Below, piece by piece: positions 55,334 through 64,000 of a stretch of DNA of 64,000 bases (position 1 is the first letter of the stretch; each line of letters starts with the position of its first letter). This DNA comes from Tunturiibacter gelidiferens (GTDB lineage Bacteria; Acidobacteriota; Terriglobia; Terriglobales; Acidobacteriaceae). Position numbers and translations under genes: made by a program. The stretch spans positions 496,001-560,000 of the forward strand of contig NZ_JACHEB010000001.1 in assembly GCF_014201335.1 (NCBI RefSeq), read 5' to 3'. The notes under the pieces are model-generated. The model was not told the DNA's origin, searched no databases, and saw nothing but the letters and a program-made list of their open reading frames with translations.

Positions 55334-58018
55334 TTACTCTGTACGCAGCGCTTTCATCGGAGCTATGCGCGTTGCCCGTCGCGCTGGAACATGGCACGCG
55401 GATAGAGCGACTGCCATCATCAACGCGGTCACCCCGGTGAACGTCCATGGATCATACGGCCGCACACCATAGAGCAACGACGAGCCAGCGATTACTTGAC
55501 TTAGAACCAGCGCAGCTAAAAACCCACAGGCGGCACCGGTCAACGCAAGCCTGCTGCCACGCCTTAACACCCACCTGAGCACCTCTCCACGGTTCGCGCC
55601 CAACGCCATCCGTATCCCAATGTCGCGGGCGCGTTGTCCCACGATATAAGAGATGACGCCATACATTCCAATGATTGCCAGCACTAATGCGGTGCAGGCA
55701 AACACGGCCAGCAGTGTCATGGCAAACCGCCGAGATGAGAGCGTTTCCGAGACAACGTCGTCCATCGCCTCGGGGTTATAGACTACTTGCTCGTGATTCA
55801 TCTGAGTTACCGAACTTTCAATACCTTTGAAGCTCGGGATCGCTCCAGACTTTGAACGAGCAAGCGCGTCCATGCCGAAGGCAACCAAACTCAACTGTTG
55901 CTCCGGCAGCTGCATTAGGGCTTGATAAGTCTCAGCGCGCAACGGATTCACAGCGTCGTTATCAATCCCCCATTGGTTCACATGTCCGACAACACCTATG
56001 ACGGTCGCTGCATCGTCAAACTGGTCCAGATGGATACGCTTGCCAATCGGGTCAACGTTGCCGAAGAACTTCTTAGCAAATACTTCATCGATCACAATCA
56101 CTCGCGGCGCGCGGTCGTCATCGGCCTCGGACAGGAATCGTCCCTTGAGAAGTGGAATGCCCATGACTCGCAGATAGTCTGCTCCGACCAGATAGCGTAT
56201 CGACGATCGCATAGCATTCTGGTTCCCGGGCTTTGGTTCTCCCTCAAGCCAGAATGATTGCTCGTCGTCTGACATCATTGGCAGAGCGGCCCATGAAAAG
56301 CAAACCGCTTCAATATCGGGAGTCATCGCGATTTTTCGTTGCGCCTCGCGTAGATAGGCTCTGATCGCATCGGGTCCTGCGCCACTCATCGCCGGAGGCG
56401 CTTCCAGGCCAAACGTCAGTACACCTCTTGAGTGAAAGCCTGGATCAATATTCGATAGCTTGACCATGCTTCGAATCATCAACCCAGCACCGATCAACAA
56501 AACCAGTGCCAAGGCCATCTGAAAGACGACCAACGAATCCTGCGTGCGGTTGTTCGCACTGCCGATGCTACGGCCTCCCAATCTCAGAGTGCTCTGGACA
56601 TCTCGCTTGAACATTTTCAGTGCGGGAGCAAAGCCGAACAAGATTCCCGACGCAAGCGAGATGAGGGCGGTGAAGCAAAGTACTAACCAGTCGATATGAA
56701 TCCCAGTCTCTCGCGGCAGATTCTCCGGCAGCATCTTGACGATGATGCGCGTTCCCAACGCAGCCAACGCGAGGCCCAATACGCCACCGAGCACAGACAG
56801 AGTCAGACTTTCAGTCAGCAACTGCCGCAACAAACGAGCACGGCTTGCTCCCAAAGCCGATCGCACTGCAAACTCCTGCGCGCGAGCATTCGCCCTCGCC
56901 AGTAGCAAATTCGCCACGTTGACACAGGCGATCAGAAGTACAAAGCCGACAGCGCCCATCAGCACCAACAAGAGTGGTCGGACATCGCGCACCAACGATT
57001 CCTTGAACGGCACGAGCTTGGCGTGGATCCCTTGATCCTCTGCCGGGAACGTCGTTTCAAGATTCCGAGAGACTCTTTCCATATCGGCCTGCGCCTGCTT
57101 GAGCGTCACTCCTGGCCGGAGTCGGGCGATACCGTGAATTCCCAACCCAGCGCTACGATCATTCAGAGCAGGATTTTGAAATTGACCGATTGGCACATAA
57201 ACATCACTTGCGCGAAAGTTGCTGATCGCAAGATTGAAGGTCGCAGGCAGCACGCCGACGATAGTGTAGTCGCGTCCATCGAGCATGAGAGGATTTCCGA
57301 TTACATCGGGTTGCGCTCCAAATTTACGCTTCCAGAACCCGGAGCTGATCATCGCTACGGGTTCCTGCCCAATCTCATCCTCATGGGAGGCGAATAACCG
57401 CCCCGCGACAGGCTTCACCCCAAGGAGAGGAAAAAAATCCGAAGAGACGAGTTCTCCGCGCACCTCTTCCGAAGCACCTGTTCCAGTCAGAATGTATCCT
57501 GTGCCTCGCGAGACAGCGAGCGCGGCCAGAGCCTTGTTATCCCGCTGCCAATCGCGAAAATTCAGATAGGAGATTGAGCCTTCATTGAAGTTCTGCTTAG
57601 CCGCATGAACCGTTACTAGCTCCTCCGCATGAGGATAAGGAAGCGGGTTCAGAAGAACTGCATTGAGGACAGAAAACAGAGCGGTATTTGCTCCGATGCC
57701 AAGACCAAGCGTGAGCACGGCCACAACAGTAAATCCTCGACTCTTGAGTAGCATTCGAAGACCGAACCGAACGTCCTGACACAACGTCTCCAGGCCAGGA
57801 AGCCTCTGTCGCTCGCGATAAGCCTCTCTGGTTTGCTCCAGACCACCGAGGTGAGTCAACGCTTGTCGTCGCGCCTCAGCTTCGGACATCCCCGAACGGA
57901 CGTTGTCCTCAATATGCATCTGGAGATGACTTTCAAGTTCTTCGTCCAACTCCATACTTTCTCGTTTGTTGCCGAGAGTTCCGCAGATCCGAATCCAAAG
58001 CGCACGCAATCTTCGCAT
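55334..58018 (-). CDS. MacB-like ABC permease of the ADOP type with N-terminal prefix domain
   Basis: About 894 residues. A soluble prefix of about 85 residues (MELDEELESHLQMHIEDNVR, SGMSEAEARRQALTHLGGLE) precedes the first helix (FTVVAVLTLGLGIGANTALF). A MacB periplasmic domain, three helices (VNVANLLLARANARAQEFAVRSALGA), a second MacB domain and closing helices follow. This is the acidobacterial orphan permease with its prefix domain. The ATG at 58018 overlaps the padR stop as TGATG, with AGGAGG before it. No ATPase gene adjoins. Confidence 0.9.
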   Translation of the reverse strand: MRRLRALWIRICGTLGNKRESMELDEELESHLQMHIEDNVRSGMSEAEARRQALTHLGGLEQTREAYRERQRLPGLETLCQDVRFGLRMLLKSRGFTVVAVLTLGLGIGANTALFSVLNAVLLNPLPYPHAEELVTVHAAKQNFNEGSISYLNFRDWQRDNKALAALAVSRGTGYILTGTGASEEVRGELVSSDFFPLLGVKPVAGRLFASHEDEIGQEPVAMISSGFWKRKFGAQPDVIGNPLMLDGRDYTIVGVLPATFNLAISNFRASDVYVPIGQFQNPALNDRSAGLGIHGIARLRPGVTLKQAQADMERVSRNLETTFPAEDQGIHAKLVPFKESLVRDVRPLLLVLMGAVGFVLLIACVNVANLLLARANARAQEFAVRSALGASRARLLRQLLTESLTLSVLGGVLGLALAALGTRIIVKMLPENLPRETGIHIDWLVLCFTALISLASGILFGFAPALKMFKRDVQSTLRLGGRSIGSANNRTQDSLVVFQMALALVLLIGAGLMIRSMVKLSNIDPGFHSRGVLTFGLEAPPAMSGAGPDAIRAYLREAQRKIAMTPDIEAVCFSWAALPMMSDDEQSFWLEGEPKPGNQNAMRSSIRYLVGADYLRVMGIPLLKGRFLSEADDDRAPRVIVIDEVFAKKFFGNVDPIGKRIHLDQFDDAATVIGVVGHVNQWGIDNDAVNPLRAETYQALMQLPEQQLSLVAFGMDALARSKSGAIPSFKGIESSVTQMNHEQVVYNPEAMDDVVSETLSSRRFAMTLLAVFACTALVLAIIGMYGVISYIVGQRARDIGIRMALGANRGEVLRWVLRRGSRLALTGAACGFLAALVLSQVIAGSSLLYGVRPYDPWTFTGVTALMMAVALSACHVPARRATRIAPMKALRTE

Positions 58019-58358
58019 CAAGCCTCCTGCCTGGGAGCGAAAAAGCGCGCGAGGATCGCAGTCGTGTGCTCCCAATCCTGGGTTTCTCTATCCAACTGCC
58101 TCTTGCCCGCGCGACTCAGCTGGTAGAACTTTGCGCGTCGGTTATTTTCCGAGACGCCCGATCAGAGACTATGGCTCCCTCCTGCTCCAACTTCAGCAAT
58201 GCCGGACAAAGAATCCCATAGTTCAACGACAGAAGACCGCCCCTCGTTTGTTCTATACGTCGGGCGATACCGTAGCCGTGAAGCGATCCCATTGATTCCA
58301 GAGTCTCGAGTACCATCAAGGCCAACGTGCCTTGCCAAATGTTCGTCTTACCGCCCAC
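58018..58358 (-). pseudogene. PadR-family regulator with a single-base frameshift
   Basis: GTG at 58358 with AGGAGA upstream opens WQGTLALMVLETLESMGSLH, YGIARRIEQTRGGLLSLNYG and LCPALLKLEQEGAIVSD, the PadR winged helix. A one-base loss near 58150 then gives a premature stop; the next frame continues VSENNRRAKFYQLSRAGKRQ and ILARFFAPRQEA to a TGA that overlaps the permease start. The pieces fit one protein of about 113 residues. Sequencing error or true inactivation cannot be told apart here. Confidence 0.8.
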
Positions 58359-58380
58359 GCCGCTCTCCTATTGCTATCCA

Positions 58381-58404
58381 ATACATATTTGCACATGCAC
58401 GTAT
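58381..58404. promoter_or_regulatory. Candidate PadR operator
   Basis: ATACATATTTGCAC and ATGCACGTAT around it make an imperfect dyad (ATAC/GTAT outer arms, CATA/TATG inner) about 25 bases before the padR start, where PadR proteins usually bind. Assigned by position and symmetry only. Confidence 0.35.
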
Positions 58405-58480
58405 GGGGTAACAATAGGTAATTTTCTGGAGACAAGATCCGGGCACACTGAGTGTCGCGGAGCTACATTTTTTCTAGCGA

Positions 58481-58507
58481 GGTCGGGCTTTCCAGCCAGG
58501 TTCGGTA
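58481..58507. repeat. Solo copy of the CCAGCCAGGTTCGG repeat motif
   Basis: GTCGGGCTTTCCAGCCAGGT and the following TCGG match the short motif of the tandem repeats at 33.9-34.4 kb. It lies between padR and the methyltransferase in an otherwise gene-free 236-base gap. Confidence 0.65.
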
Positions 58508-58594
58508 GTCGGTTAGTGTCCACCTTCGCTTAGAAATGACGATCATGATGCCATCAGATTGGCAGCTCCGCCTAAGTCGATATAATTTGAGAAC

Positions 58595-59356
58595 ATGCGA
58601 TCGATTTATCAACGTTGTCTGCTAAAGGTCAATCGACTCCTGAAGATGAACCGGCAAGGGCATCTGAGGAGCTTCGAATTGTACTTGCCTTATATCAAGG
58701 ACAAATGGGGTTTGGAGATCGGTGGGCCGAGCGATGTATTTCGGAAGGGAAATCCCACACCGGTCTACGAAGAAGCTCGAAGAGTAGACAATTGCGATTT
58801 CTCTAAGGCGAATGTCTGGGCAGAACACAGCGAGAGTTTCGTCTTCAATCCTGAAAAGCCCGCGGGCGCAAGCTTGTTCTGTGAAGGTTCAGTCTTGGAC
58901 GAAGTGCCTGATTCAACTTATGACTTCGTTCTGTCTTCCCACAATCTCGAACATTTCGCAAATCCGATCAAGGCCGTGAAAGAATGGCAGCGCGTGTTAA
59001 GCCCAGGAGGAGCGCTAATTCTTACGCTACCTTATTATCGAGACACATTCGATCACCTCAGGCAGCCTACAAGTGTAGACCACATGTTCAATGACTTCGA
59101 GCAGAACATTGATGAAGATGATCTCACCCACTTACCTGAGATTCTCGAAAAACACGATCTAACGATGGACATTGCCGCAGGCTCCAAGCAAGACTTTCAC
59201 CGACGTTCGCTAGAAAACTTCTCTAATCGATGTCTACACCATCATGTTTTTGATGAACACAACAGTCGTGAATTGTTATCCCGGGCCGGCTTCAGAGTAT
59301 TGTCGGTGGAGACCGTAGCGCCGCCTCACATTTGCATTCTTTCGCAACTAATCTAA
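58595..59356 (+). CDS. Class I SAM-dependent methyltransferase (glycan-type)
   Basis: 253 residues. WGLEIGGPSDVFRKGN is the glycine-rich SAM loop, STYDFVLSSHNLEHFANP is motif III, and KEWQRVLSPGGALILTLPYY the core strand. Its size and HNLEH motif match methyltransferases in surface-glycan clusters. The ATG at 58595 has no strong ribosome binding site. Substrate unknown. Confidence 0.85.
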   Translation: MRSIYQRCLLKVNRLLKMNRQGHLRSFELYLPYIKDKWGLEIGGPSDVFRKGNPTPVYEEARRVDNCDFSKANVWAEHSESFVFNPEKPAGASLFCEGSVLDEVPDSTYDFVLSSHNLEHFANPIKAVKEWQRVLSPGGALILTLPYYRDTFDHLRQPTSVDHMFNDFEQNIDEDDLTHLPEILEKHDLTMDIAAGSKQDFHRRSLENFSNRCLHHHVFDEHNSRELLSRAGFRVLSVETVAPPHICILSQLI

Positions 59357-59541
59357 GTGTCGCCACCCGTAGTTGCGACAGCGAGTGGGCCGAACTGCGG
59401 TCCAATCTCATGAACAAGCTGCTGCTCTACCCTTACGATCTCTGTTACAGAGGCGGCACGAACTAGTAAGGTGATGGGCTGCATGTCGTCCTGGATATAG
59501 GAGGGATCGCGCTTCCTGCCAACCTCCGGAGGCACCGTCAC
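59353..59541 (-). pseudogene. Fragment resembling an ADOP/MacB permease
   Basis: About 60 residues: PSYIQDDMQPITLLVRAASV then VEQQLVHEIGPQF. This matches the MacB periplasmic pattern L-L-V-R-T/A-A-S-x, then R-x-L-x-x-I-D-P. Nothing else of such a gene is near. Low-confidence remnant. Confidence 0.35.
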
Positions 59542-59657
59542 TATGACCAGCTTTCAGGCGGCCACATATGACCCCTTGCTACTACGGCCTCAAGTGATAC
59601 AACTAATTGTCTCGTGATTCACAGGCTAAGCAAGGGTCGGAAAACTCTACCCAGTCA

Positions 59658-60452
59658 TCAAGGTTTCCTTAGTACCCATATGTCTTGACCTAGACTTGGC
59701 GACGGAATGAACTCTAGCACCTCCAGGTTCTGGAATAGTTTCGTCGTAAGGTACTCCCTGGAGTGAAAAGCAGAAAAAATCCTACTCCCTTCGGTGACGT
59801 TGCCGCGCAGCACAATTCCCCGCGAACGGTATACCTCCACTTCATCAGGAAGCAATTTCTCCAGATAAGCATCGCCTTGCATTGTGACGACCAGAATCGA
59901 CCCGCTATGAGTTATACGAATCAATTCTTCAATCCATGCGCGGCTGACTGATTCAGACAGATGCGTAAAGACCGATATGGAATATACGAAGTCAAAAATA
60001 CCCGAGTCGAATGGTAGCGGAGGTTCCAGGCCGTTTAGGGTGAAATTAACCCCAGGGATACTCTTAGAGCACCACTTTATCGTGTCTTCGTTGTAGTCAG
60101 AACCATAAACCTCAGTCTTAGCCCCAAAGGCAGCCGAAATGTGACGAATCACTCGCGCCGGTCCGCATCCCCATTCGAGAACCCGTAAAGGATGATTCTC
60201 TGATAGGTGACGACTGGCAATTTGGGAAAGTAATGCGGCGGTATCGGTTCCACTCTTTCTGTAATTTTCCCAATCTAGCCATGAGTACGCGTCGTATGCA
60301 AGCGCCTCGGGTGGAACCACAAAACCTGGGTTGGCTTGACCGAATAGCATATTCTTTCGCCGTTGCTTTCTATTCACAAATAAAAAGTTGGCTCTTTCTG
60401 CTGCATTTAATAGGCCCGCTGTACGCAGCGAGCGCAATATTCGTTGTTTCAC
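59658..60452 (-). CDS. Class I SAM-dependent methyltransferase
   Basis: 264 residues. LRVLEWGCGPARVIRHI is motif I, VYGSDYNEDTIKWC motif II, and FDFVYSISVFTHLSESVSRA with LIRITHSGSILVVTMQGD the later motifs. The N-terminus is basic (KQRILRSLRTAG). It likely belongs with the glycan-modifying genes around it. The plain ATG start at 60452 has AAGG-like purines upstream. Confidence 0.85.
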   Translation of the reverse strand: MKQRILRSLRTAGLLNAAERANFLFVNRKQRRKNMLFGQANPGFVVPPEALAYDAYSWLDWENYRKSGTDTAALLSQIASRHLSENHPLRVLEWGCGPARVIRHISAAFGAKTEVYGSDYNEDTIKWCSKSIPGVNFTLNGLEPPLPFDSGIFDFVYSISVFTHLSESVSRAWIEELIRITHSGSILVVTMQGDAYLEKLLPDEVEVYRSRGIVLRGNVTEGSRIFSAFHSREYLTTKLFQNLEVLEFIPSPSLGQDIWVLRKP

Positions 60453-60963
60453 GGGAAGTCGGTCCTTTCACTTTAAAACGGAGAAATCATGAACTTTCTG
60501 CAAGCAATCCCCAGAGAAGAAGGATACTATGCCACCGGCGCTAGGCCAAACCGCAATCTCAACCGGGGCGAAATCGAGGCCGGGCCGCTTTGCGCAAGCA
60601 GATGGGGCGGTTGGATCGAAGGGGCGCTTTCCCGAGATCCTCGGTCAGTTCTGCAGCCATACGTTTTCTCGTACTTGACTTGGCCCAATATCAAGAGGCT
60701 GAACGGGGACACTGCAAAAAGCTGGCAATCGACCCGAATGATATTGGCAGTGCGCTGGATACCATATAGAGCAGTCGCCAGACTTGCCTGGTGGAAGTGT
60801 GGCGAATGTACTAGGCGAGCAAAATCAACCAGCATTTCGACAACCGCAACGCGCCATATATTTCGCCAAAGCGTGTGCAGGATTCGACTTGGGTGCGTGT
60901 TCTTTTCGCCAAAACGAGCTGTGCGACTCCACTCCTTTAATCTAGACGGAGTTCGCTGGCAGG
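60453..60963. other. Region without a supported gene
   Basis: A frame at 60489-61061 has a good ribosome binding site (GGAGAAATC) and about 190 codons, but it runs into the glycosyltransferase on the other strand, is rich in Arg, Ser and Cys, and shows no family pattern. Other frames carry short unassigned pieces with stops. I take it as decayed DNA or noise. Confidence 0.4.
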
Positions 60964-61932
60964 TTAGTTCGCGGATCGATGCTCTATGTGTTCGACGGGC
61001 CGCTGCGGATTATTGGTCCGGCAGATGTAACGCTCATATCCTCGATCGTAGTAATGGCTGAGCACGAATCTCATCAGGCGATTCGGACAGGCGATCTTGA
61101 GCGATTGGTTTGCGGTGGCTTCGACGATACGCATCACTAGTGGCATGCGTGTGAGCATGCTGCTTAGCCGGACAGCCATAGGGTGTGGTTTTCGCGGCAG
61201 TCTGCCCGGCCAGAGCTTGTCGAAGTATGCCGTCGACTCGCCGACCTTTTCAATGCGGCGGCAAGCTCCCACGAAGTTCATCGGATGCAGGTGACGAGCT
61301 ACAGCATCTGGTAAAAAGACCATCTCCAGACCATGCTCGGCTTCAATGCGGCAGGCCGCTTCGATGTCCTCCATGGCCGCATATGGAAATGACTCGTCGA
61401 AGGGAAAGATGCGCAGTAGCGATGTCTTTAAAGAAAGATTGCTGGTGTAGAAATGCTTCCAATCTGGCTTGATACCGGCGATCAGTTCTCCATAGAGGAA
61501 CTGCGCGCCACGGGTACCCTCCCAGCGCATAAACGGCGTGATTTGCTGACCTTCTTCGTCCAAGACGGTGAGCCCTAGTCCGACGACAGACGCCTCTGGA
61601 CGCTGTTCATGCAATTGCATGTGGAGGGCCGTGAACTGTGGCGCAGGGAAGATGTCGTCGCCTATCAGAAGCGCAATCGGCGCCTCGATGACGGAGATTG
61701 CAAAATTGCGTGCACGCGCCGGGCCGCTGTTTTCCTGGCGGAAATAGCGGAGCGCGAGCGGAGTACGCTTCAGGTAGTCGCTTACCCAAACCTCTGTAGA
61801 ATCGGTGCTTCCGTCATCGACAATAACGACCTCGAAGTCCTTACGCGCCTGCTCCTCGAGATGCTTCATGCACTGCTTCAAAGCGTCACAGCGATTGTAG
61901 GTTGGGACAACAACTGCGAGTGGATACGACAC
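60964..61932 (-). CDS. Family 2 glycosyltransferase
   Basis: 322 residues. PLAVVVPTYNRCDALKQCM, FEVVIVDDGSTDSTEVWV (the DDGS motif) and ALLIGDDIFP (the D-x-D equivalent) are the GT-A signatures; PYAAMEDIEAACRIE holds the acceptor-side acids. GTG at 61932 is chosen because GGAGG lies seven bases upstream; a longer frame would add 34 residues unlike the family. An element shared with the FkbM-like gene lies 81 bases upstream. Confidence 0.88.
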   Translation of the reverse strand: MSYPLAVVVPTYNRCDALKQCMKHLEEQARKDFEVVIVDDGSTDSTEVWVSDYLKRTPLALRYFRQENSGPARARNFAISVIEAPIALLIGDDIFPAPQFTALHMQLHEQRPEASVVGLGLTVLDEEGQQITPFMRWEGTRGAQFLYGELIAGIKPDWKHFYTSNLSLKTSLLRIFPFDESFPYAAMEDIEAACRIEAEHGLEMVFLPDAVARHLHPMNFVGACRRIEKVGESTAYFDKLWPGRLPRKPHPMAVRLSSMLTRMPLVMRIVEATANQSLKIACPNRLMRFVLSHYYDRGYERYICRTNNPQRPVEHIEHRSAN

Positions 61933-62012
61933 TGCCGAGCCTCCGAAATTGCCTGCCTCAACGATAAGGCAGACCCATCGTCTACCGTGAAGCAGCTTTT
62001 TCCATTTTAGCT

Positions 62013-62075
62013 GCTGCGGATGGTGCTGCGGCACATACCCCCGTCTCGGAGTACACCATGTCTTGGCTGGAAGGT
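62013..62075. repeat. Shared upstream element, copy A
   Basis: On the minus strand the copy begins ACCTTCCAGCC and ends GCAGCACCATCCGCAGC. It is about 75 percent identical by eye to copy B at 63.14 kb with one indel, and begins 81 bases before the glycosyltransferase start. Confidence 0.7.
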
Positions 62076-62195
62076 ACGACTACGCGGACGAGTACCCTAC
62101 CATCGCAGCAAGGGTGGGTACCGTACGCGCCGGAGGTGGACTGTCATCGTCTGCCATTCTCTACGCCTGGGGAGTCTCCGCCGCCACCGCAGCAG

Positions 62196-63059
62196 CTAAT
62201 TCAGACGGCTCCAGACACGGAAGAGCAGGGATTGCCATCGCCTGTAGTTCGGAGGGTAATGTCTCAGCACCTTCGGAAAAGGCTGCTTCACTTTCAGCTC
62301 CCGCATGTGGTGCCATCGAAGCAGCGCAGGACCGTCGACTATTAGCGATCCGTCGAAGCCCAGAAAAAGATGGGTCACTTCATCTTCGTCTCGCATTACC
62401 TCGAGAGAATTGTCGGAAATATGGAAAAGGCTGTAGTACTGTTGATCCACGAATAAAAGGTTAGGGCCGATCACAGCGATAAGTTCATAACCCTTTTCCT
62501 TCGAGAGCTGCACAATTGGAGCTCGACTGCTGCTCTGGTTGCGGCTTGCATCAGCAGCCTGCACATACATGAAGCGGTTCGACGAGGTCGGGTTGAACTC
62601 GATCAACACTAGCTTCGGCCTGAACTTTCGTACGGCCTTCCAGATGTGAAAATCATTCCCGTCGACGTCAATCGAAAGAAGGTCGAACTCCAACGGAACG
62701 GGATGTTTCTCGAGGATGGTGTCGAGATTGTCGTCATCCGTCCACCCCACAAACTGCCCGACAAAGACGGCGTTCTCTTGGAAAGGGTATTCCTTGCAGA
62801 GTCTCTCGTATTTGGCACGATCACCTTCGATCAGAACAACATTGTAGTTCCTGTTCTCCACTAGGTTATAGGTGTTGCTCAGGTGCTTCCCATCCTAGGC
62901 TCCGAACTCGACACACCAATTGCTCCGCTCAGGCAGCATATCCAGAACCTTCGCAATCACCCCGTCTTCTCCGGTCTGCGAATGTACATCACTTGCGAAT
63001 TCGTTGAGCCACCGACTCGACCGTTTCAATGTTTCCAAAGGGCTTAGCTGCGGGTCCAT
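62196..63059 (-). pseudogene. FkbM-like methyltransferase interrupted by one amber codon
   Basis: 287 codons in one frame from the ATG at 63059. Codon 55 is TAG where the family has Trp: the pattern CVEFGA-stop-DGKHLSNTYN against the usual EFGAWDGKHLSNT. Everything else looks normal: LIEGDRAKYERLC, FDLLSIDVDGNDFHIWKAV (the central SIDVDGND motif), PKLVLIEFNP. A single TGG to TAG change explains it. Either a recent pseudogene, an error or a suppressed stop. A reader using starts only would see a 221-residue protein from 62861. Confidence 0.8.
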
Positions 63060-63137
63060 CCTTAAACTATAGTTGCTCTTGAAGCAGCCGTCGACAAGAT
63101 CGAAGACAAACCTAAGTAAACTGGACCGCTATAGGTT

Positions 63138-63199
63138 GCCGCGGATGGTGCTGCAGCAATTACTTCATCTCGGGGTGCATCAAGTCTCGGCTGGAAGGT
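63138..63199. repeat. Shared upstream element, copy B
   Basis: The matching element to copy A, about 79 bases before the FkbM-like start: ACCTTCCAGCC, a variable middle, then GCAGCACCATCCGCGGC on the minus strand. Confidence 0.7.
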
Positions 63200-63245
63200 G
63201 GACCTTTACCATTGCCTCAGCTAACAGCACGCCGTCGTTGAGGGC

Positions 63246-63998
63246 CTATTCAGGAAGAATGTACCCCAGCAATTCGTCGGTATGGCTTCCCTCGCATGCA
63301 GGGTCAGTGCTTACGAAGTGGTCGTGACTGGCGGAGCAGCGATAGATCGCTACTACCGCGACGCCCGCAGGAGGCAGCCCGTAGAGATATCCGTTCAGAC
63401 CGATCACATATTGACCTTCGCAGTCCGAATCTAACGAAACAAAAGCGTCTGTGTTTCCCGCCTTGCAGCCGTACAGGGCAACTGTCGCTCCCGCTTGCGG
63501 GGCTGGGTAAAGCCGGCCCAACGTCTTCTCCAGCGTGAAGACAGTCGTATCAATCGAACCCGTCGTCACCCGATGTGAGGTTCCGTGTGAGTATAGGTTT
63601 AGTTCATACAGCGTTGCGTCGTTAGGCGACCAGGAGACGAGGCCGATGTCCCAGTTGGTAAGTTTTGCATCAGCGGCTGCGGAAGTCGGCGACTCATCCC
63701 AGGCTACCTGTACGTTCGAAAAGGACGGGAAAATCTGCACGGTTCCGCTGCCGTCCTGATACAAGTTGCCATATCCGTCTTGCAAAAGGCCCGGCAGAAA
63801 ATTACTCTCATAGCCAGTAAGGTTCGTGTCAAAGGTCTTCAACTCCTGCCAACCCGTCTTGCCGATCAGCAGATCGGCTTGAGGAATTCTGTACAGTTGG
63901 AAGCCCCATTGCCCATACTCCATGATGCCCCCGGTCGTCGACGTGGCGCGTCCCCCTAAGTTATAGAGTGCGTACCAGTAGCCGTCCGCCGTGTTGAA
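63246..63998 (-). CDS. Secreted protein with C-terminal DUF5648-like repeats (cut by window end)
   Basis: The frame is open to the window edge, so the start is outside. About 250 residues are seen. The upstream part is beta-rich and aromatic (DGYWYALYNLGGRA). The last 80 residues contain two DUF5648-like modules: VALYGCKAGNTDAFVSLDSD and VVAIYRCSASHDHFVSTDPA, each ending in an E-G-x-x-x-x-x-L-x-G-Y motif. Such repeats occur at the end of secreted acidobacterial proteins, often after a hydrolase or other domain. Function not assignable from this part. Confidence 0.8.
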   Translation of the reverse strand, partial: FNTADGYWYALYNLGGRATSTTGGIMEYGQWGFQLYRIPQADLLIGKTGWQELKTFDTNLTGYESNFLPGLLQDGYGNLYQDGSGTVQIFPSFSNVQVAWDESPTSAAADAKLTNWDIGLVSWSPNDATLYELNLYSHGTSHRVTTGSIDTTVFTLEKTLGRLYPAPQAGATVALYGCKAGNTDAFVSLDSDCEGQYVIGLNGYLYGLPPAGVAVVAIYRCSASHDHFVSTDPACEGSHTDELLGYILPE

Positions 63999-64000
63999 AG

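Noticed and set aside
60489..61061. 190-codon frame with a good ribosome binding site
   Set aside because: It overlaps the glycosyltransferase on the other strand, has unusual composition and no family pattern; recorded only as an unexplained region.

Overview
The window looks like chromosome of an acidobacterium of the Terriglobia/Acidobacteriaceae type (Granulicella, Terriglobus and Edaphobacter are the nearest ideas; genus not determined). This rests on gene content: two very large MacB-like permeases of the acidobacterial orphan-permease type, one behind a PadR regulator, a PEP-CTERM protein, an STN-domain TonB siderophore receptor, a PAP2-Wzi envelope protein, a DUF5648-like secreted protein, and moderate GC with many GTG/TTG starts. 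No plasmid, phage structural or CRISPR genes were seen.

Layout. 1-4.7 kb: tail of a SulP transporter, CBS protein, FmdE-domain protein, CHAD protein, and a YeiH-type putative sulfate exporter preceded by a 37-residue membrane peptide and a 20-codon leader ending in three Cys codons. 4.8-19.2 kb: envelope polysaccharide functions (PAP2-Wzi protein, glycosyltransferase, SLBB/Wza-type export protein, priming sugar transferase, dTDP-rhamnose genes, gmhB), interrupted by a DUF721-gatC-gatA operon. 19.4-24 kb: a partner-switching module (PP2C phosphatase, RsbW-like kinase, STAS antagonist) facing a membrane PP2C phosphatase. 24.4-25.2 kb: PEP-CTERM protein with a plausible sigma-54 promoter. 25.6-26.7 kb: a CAU tRNA flanked by two integrase remnants. 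27-33.3 kb: tetR, a zinc alcohol dehydrogenase and a TolC-EmrA-EmrB efflux operon sharing a 20-bp operator. 33.3-34.5 kb: gene-free tandem repeats. 34.5-39.3 kb: a polytopic glycosyltransferase-like protein and a MacB-like permease. 39.4-48.6 kb: an accessory zone with a second efflux operon (TolC, YtcA, HlyD, FUSC, the E. coli YtcA-MdtNOP gene set), a TetR/DoxX pair and several broken genes. 48.8-54.7 kb: a two-gene GMC dehydrogenase module, then a PKHD dioxygenase paired with a TonB siderophore receptor. 55.3-58.4 kb: PadR plus orphan permease. 58.6-64 kb: methyltransferases, a family 2 glycosyltransferase, an FkbM-like gene with an in-frame amber codon, and a secreted protein cut by the window end.

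The most interesting signals are the polycysteine leader in front of the sulfate-exporter-like gene, the five-copy operator family tying an intact TetR/efflux cassette to a decayed duplicate 19 kb away, the sigma-54-like box before the PEP-CTERM gene, the short repeat cluster, and the matching elements about 80 bp upstream of two surface-glycan genes. All functional calls are by eye from translated sequence; no database search was run.
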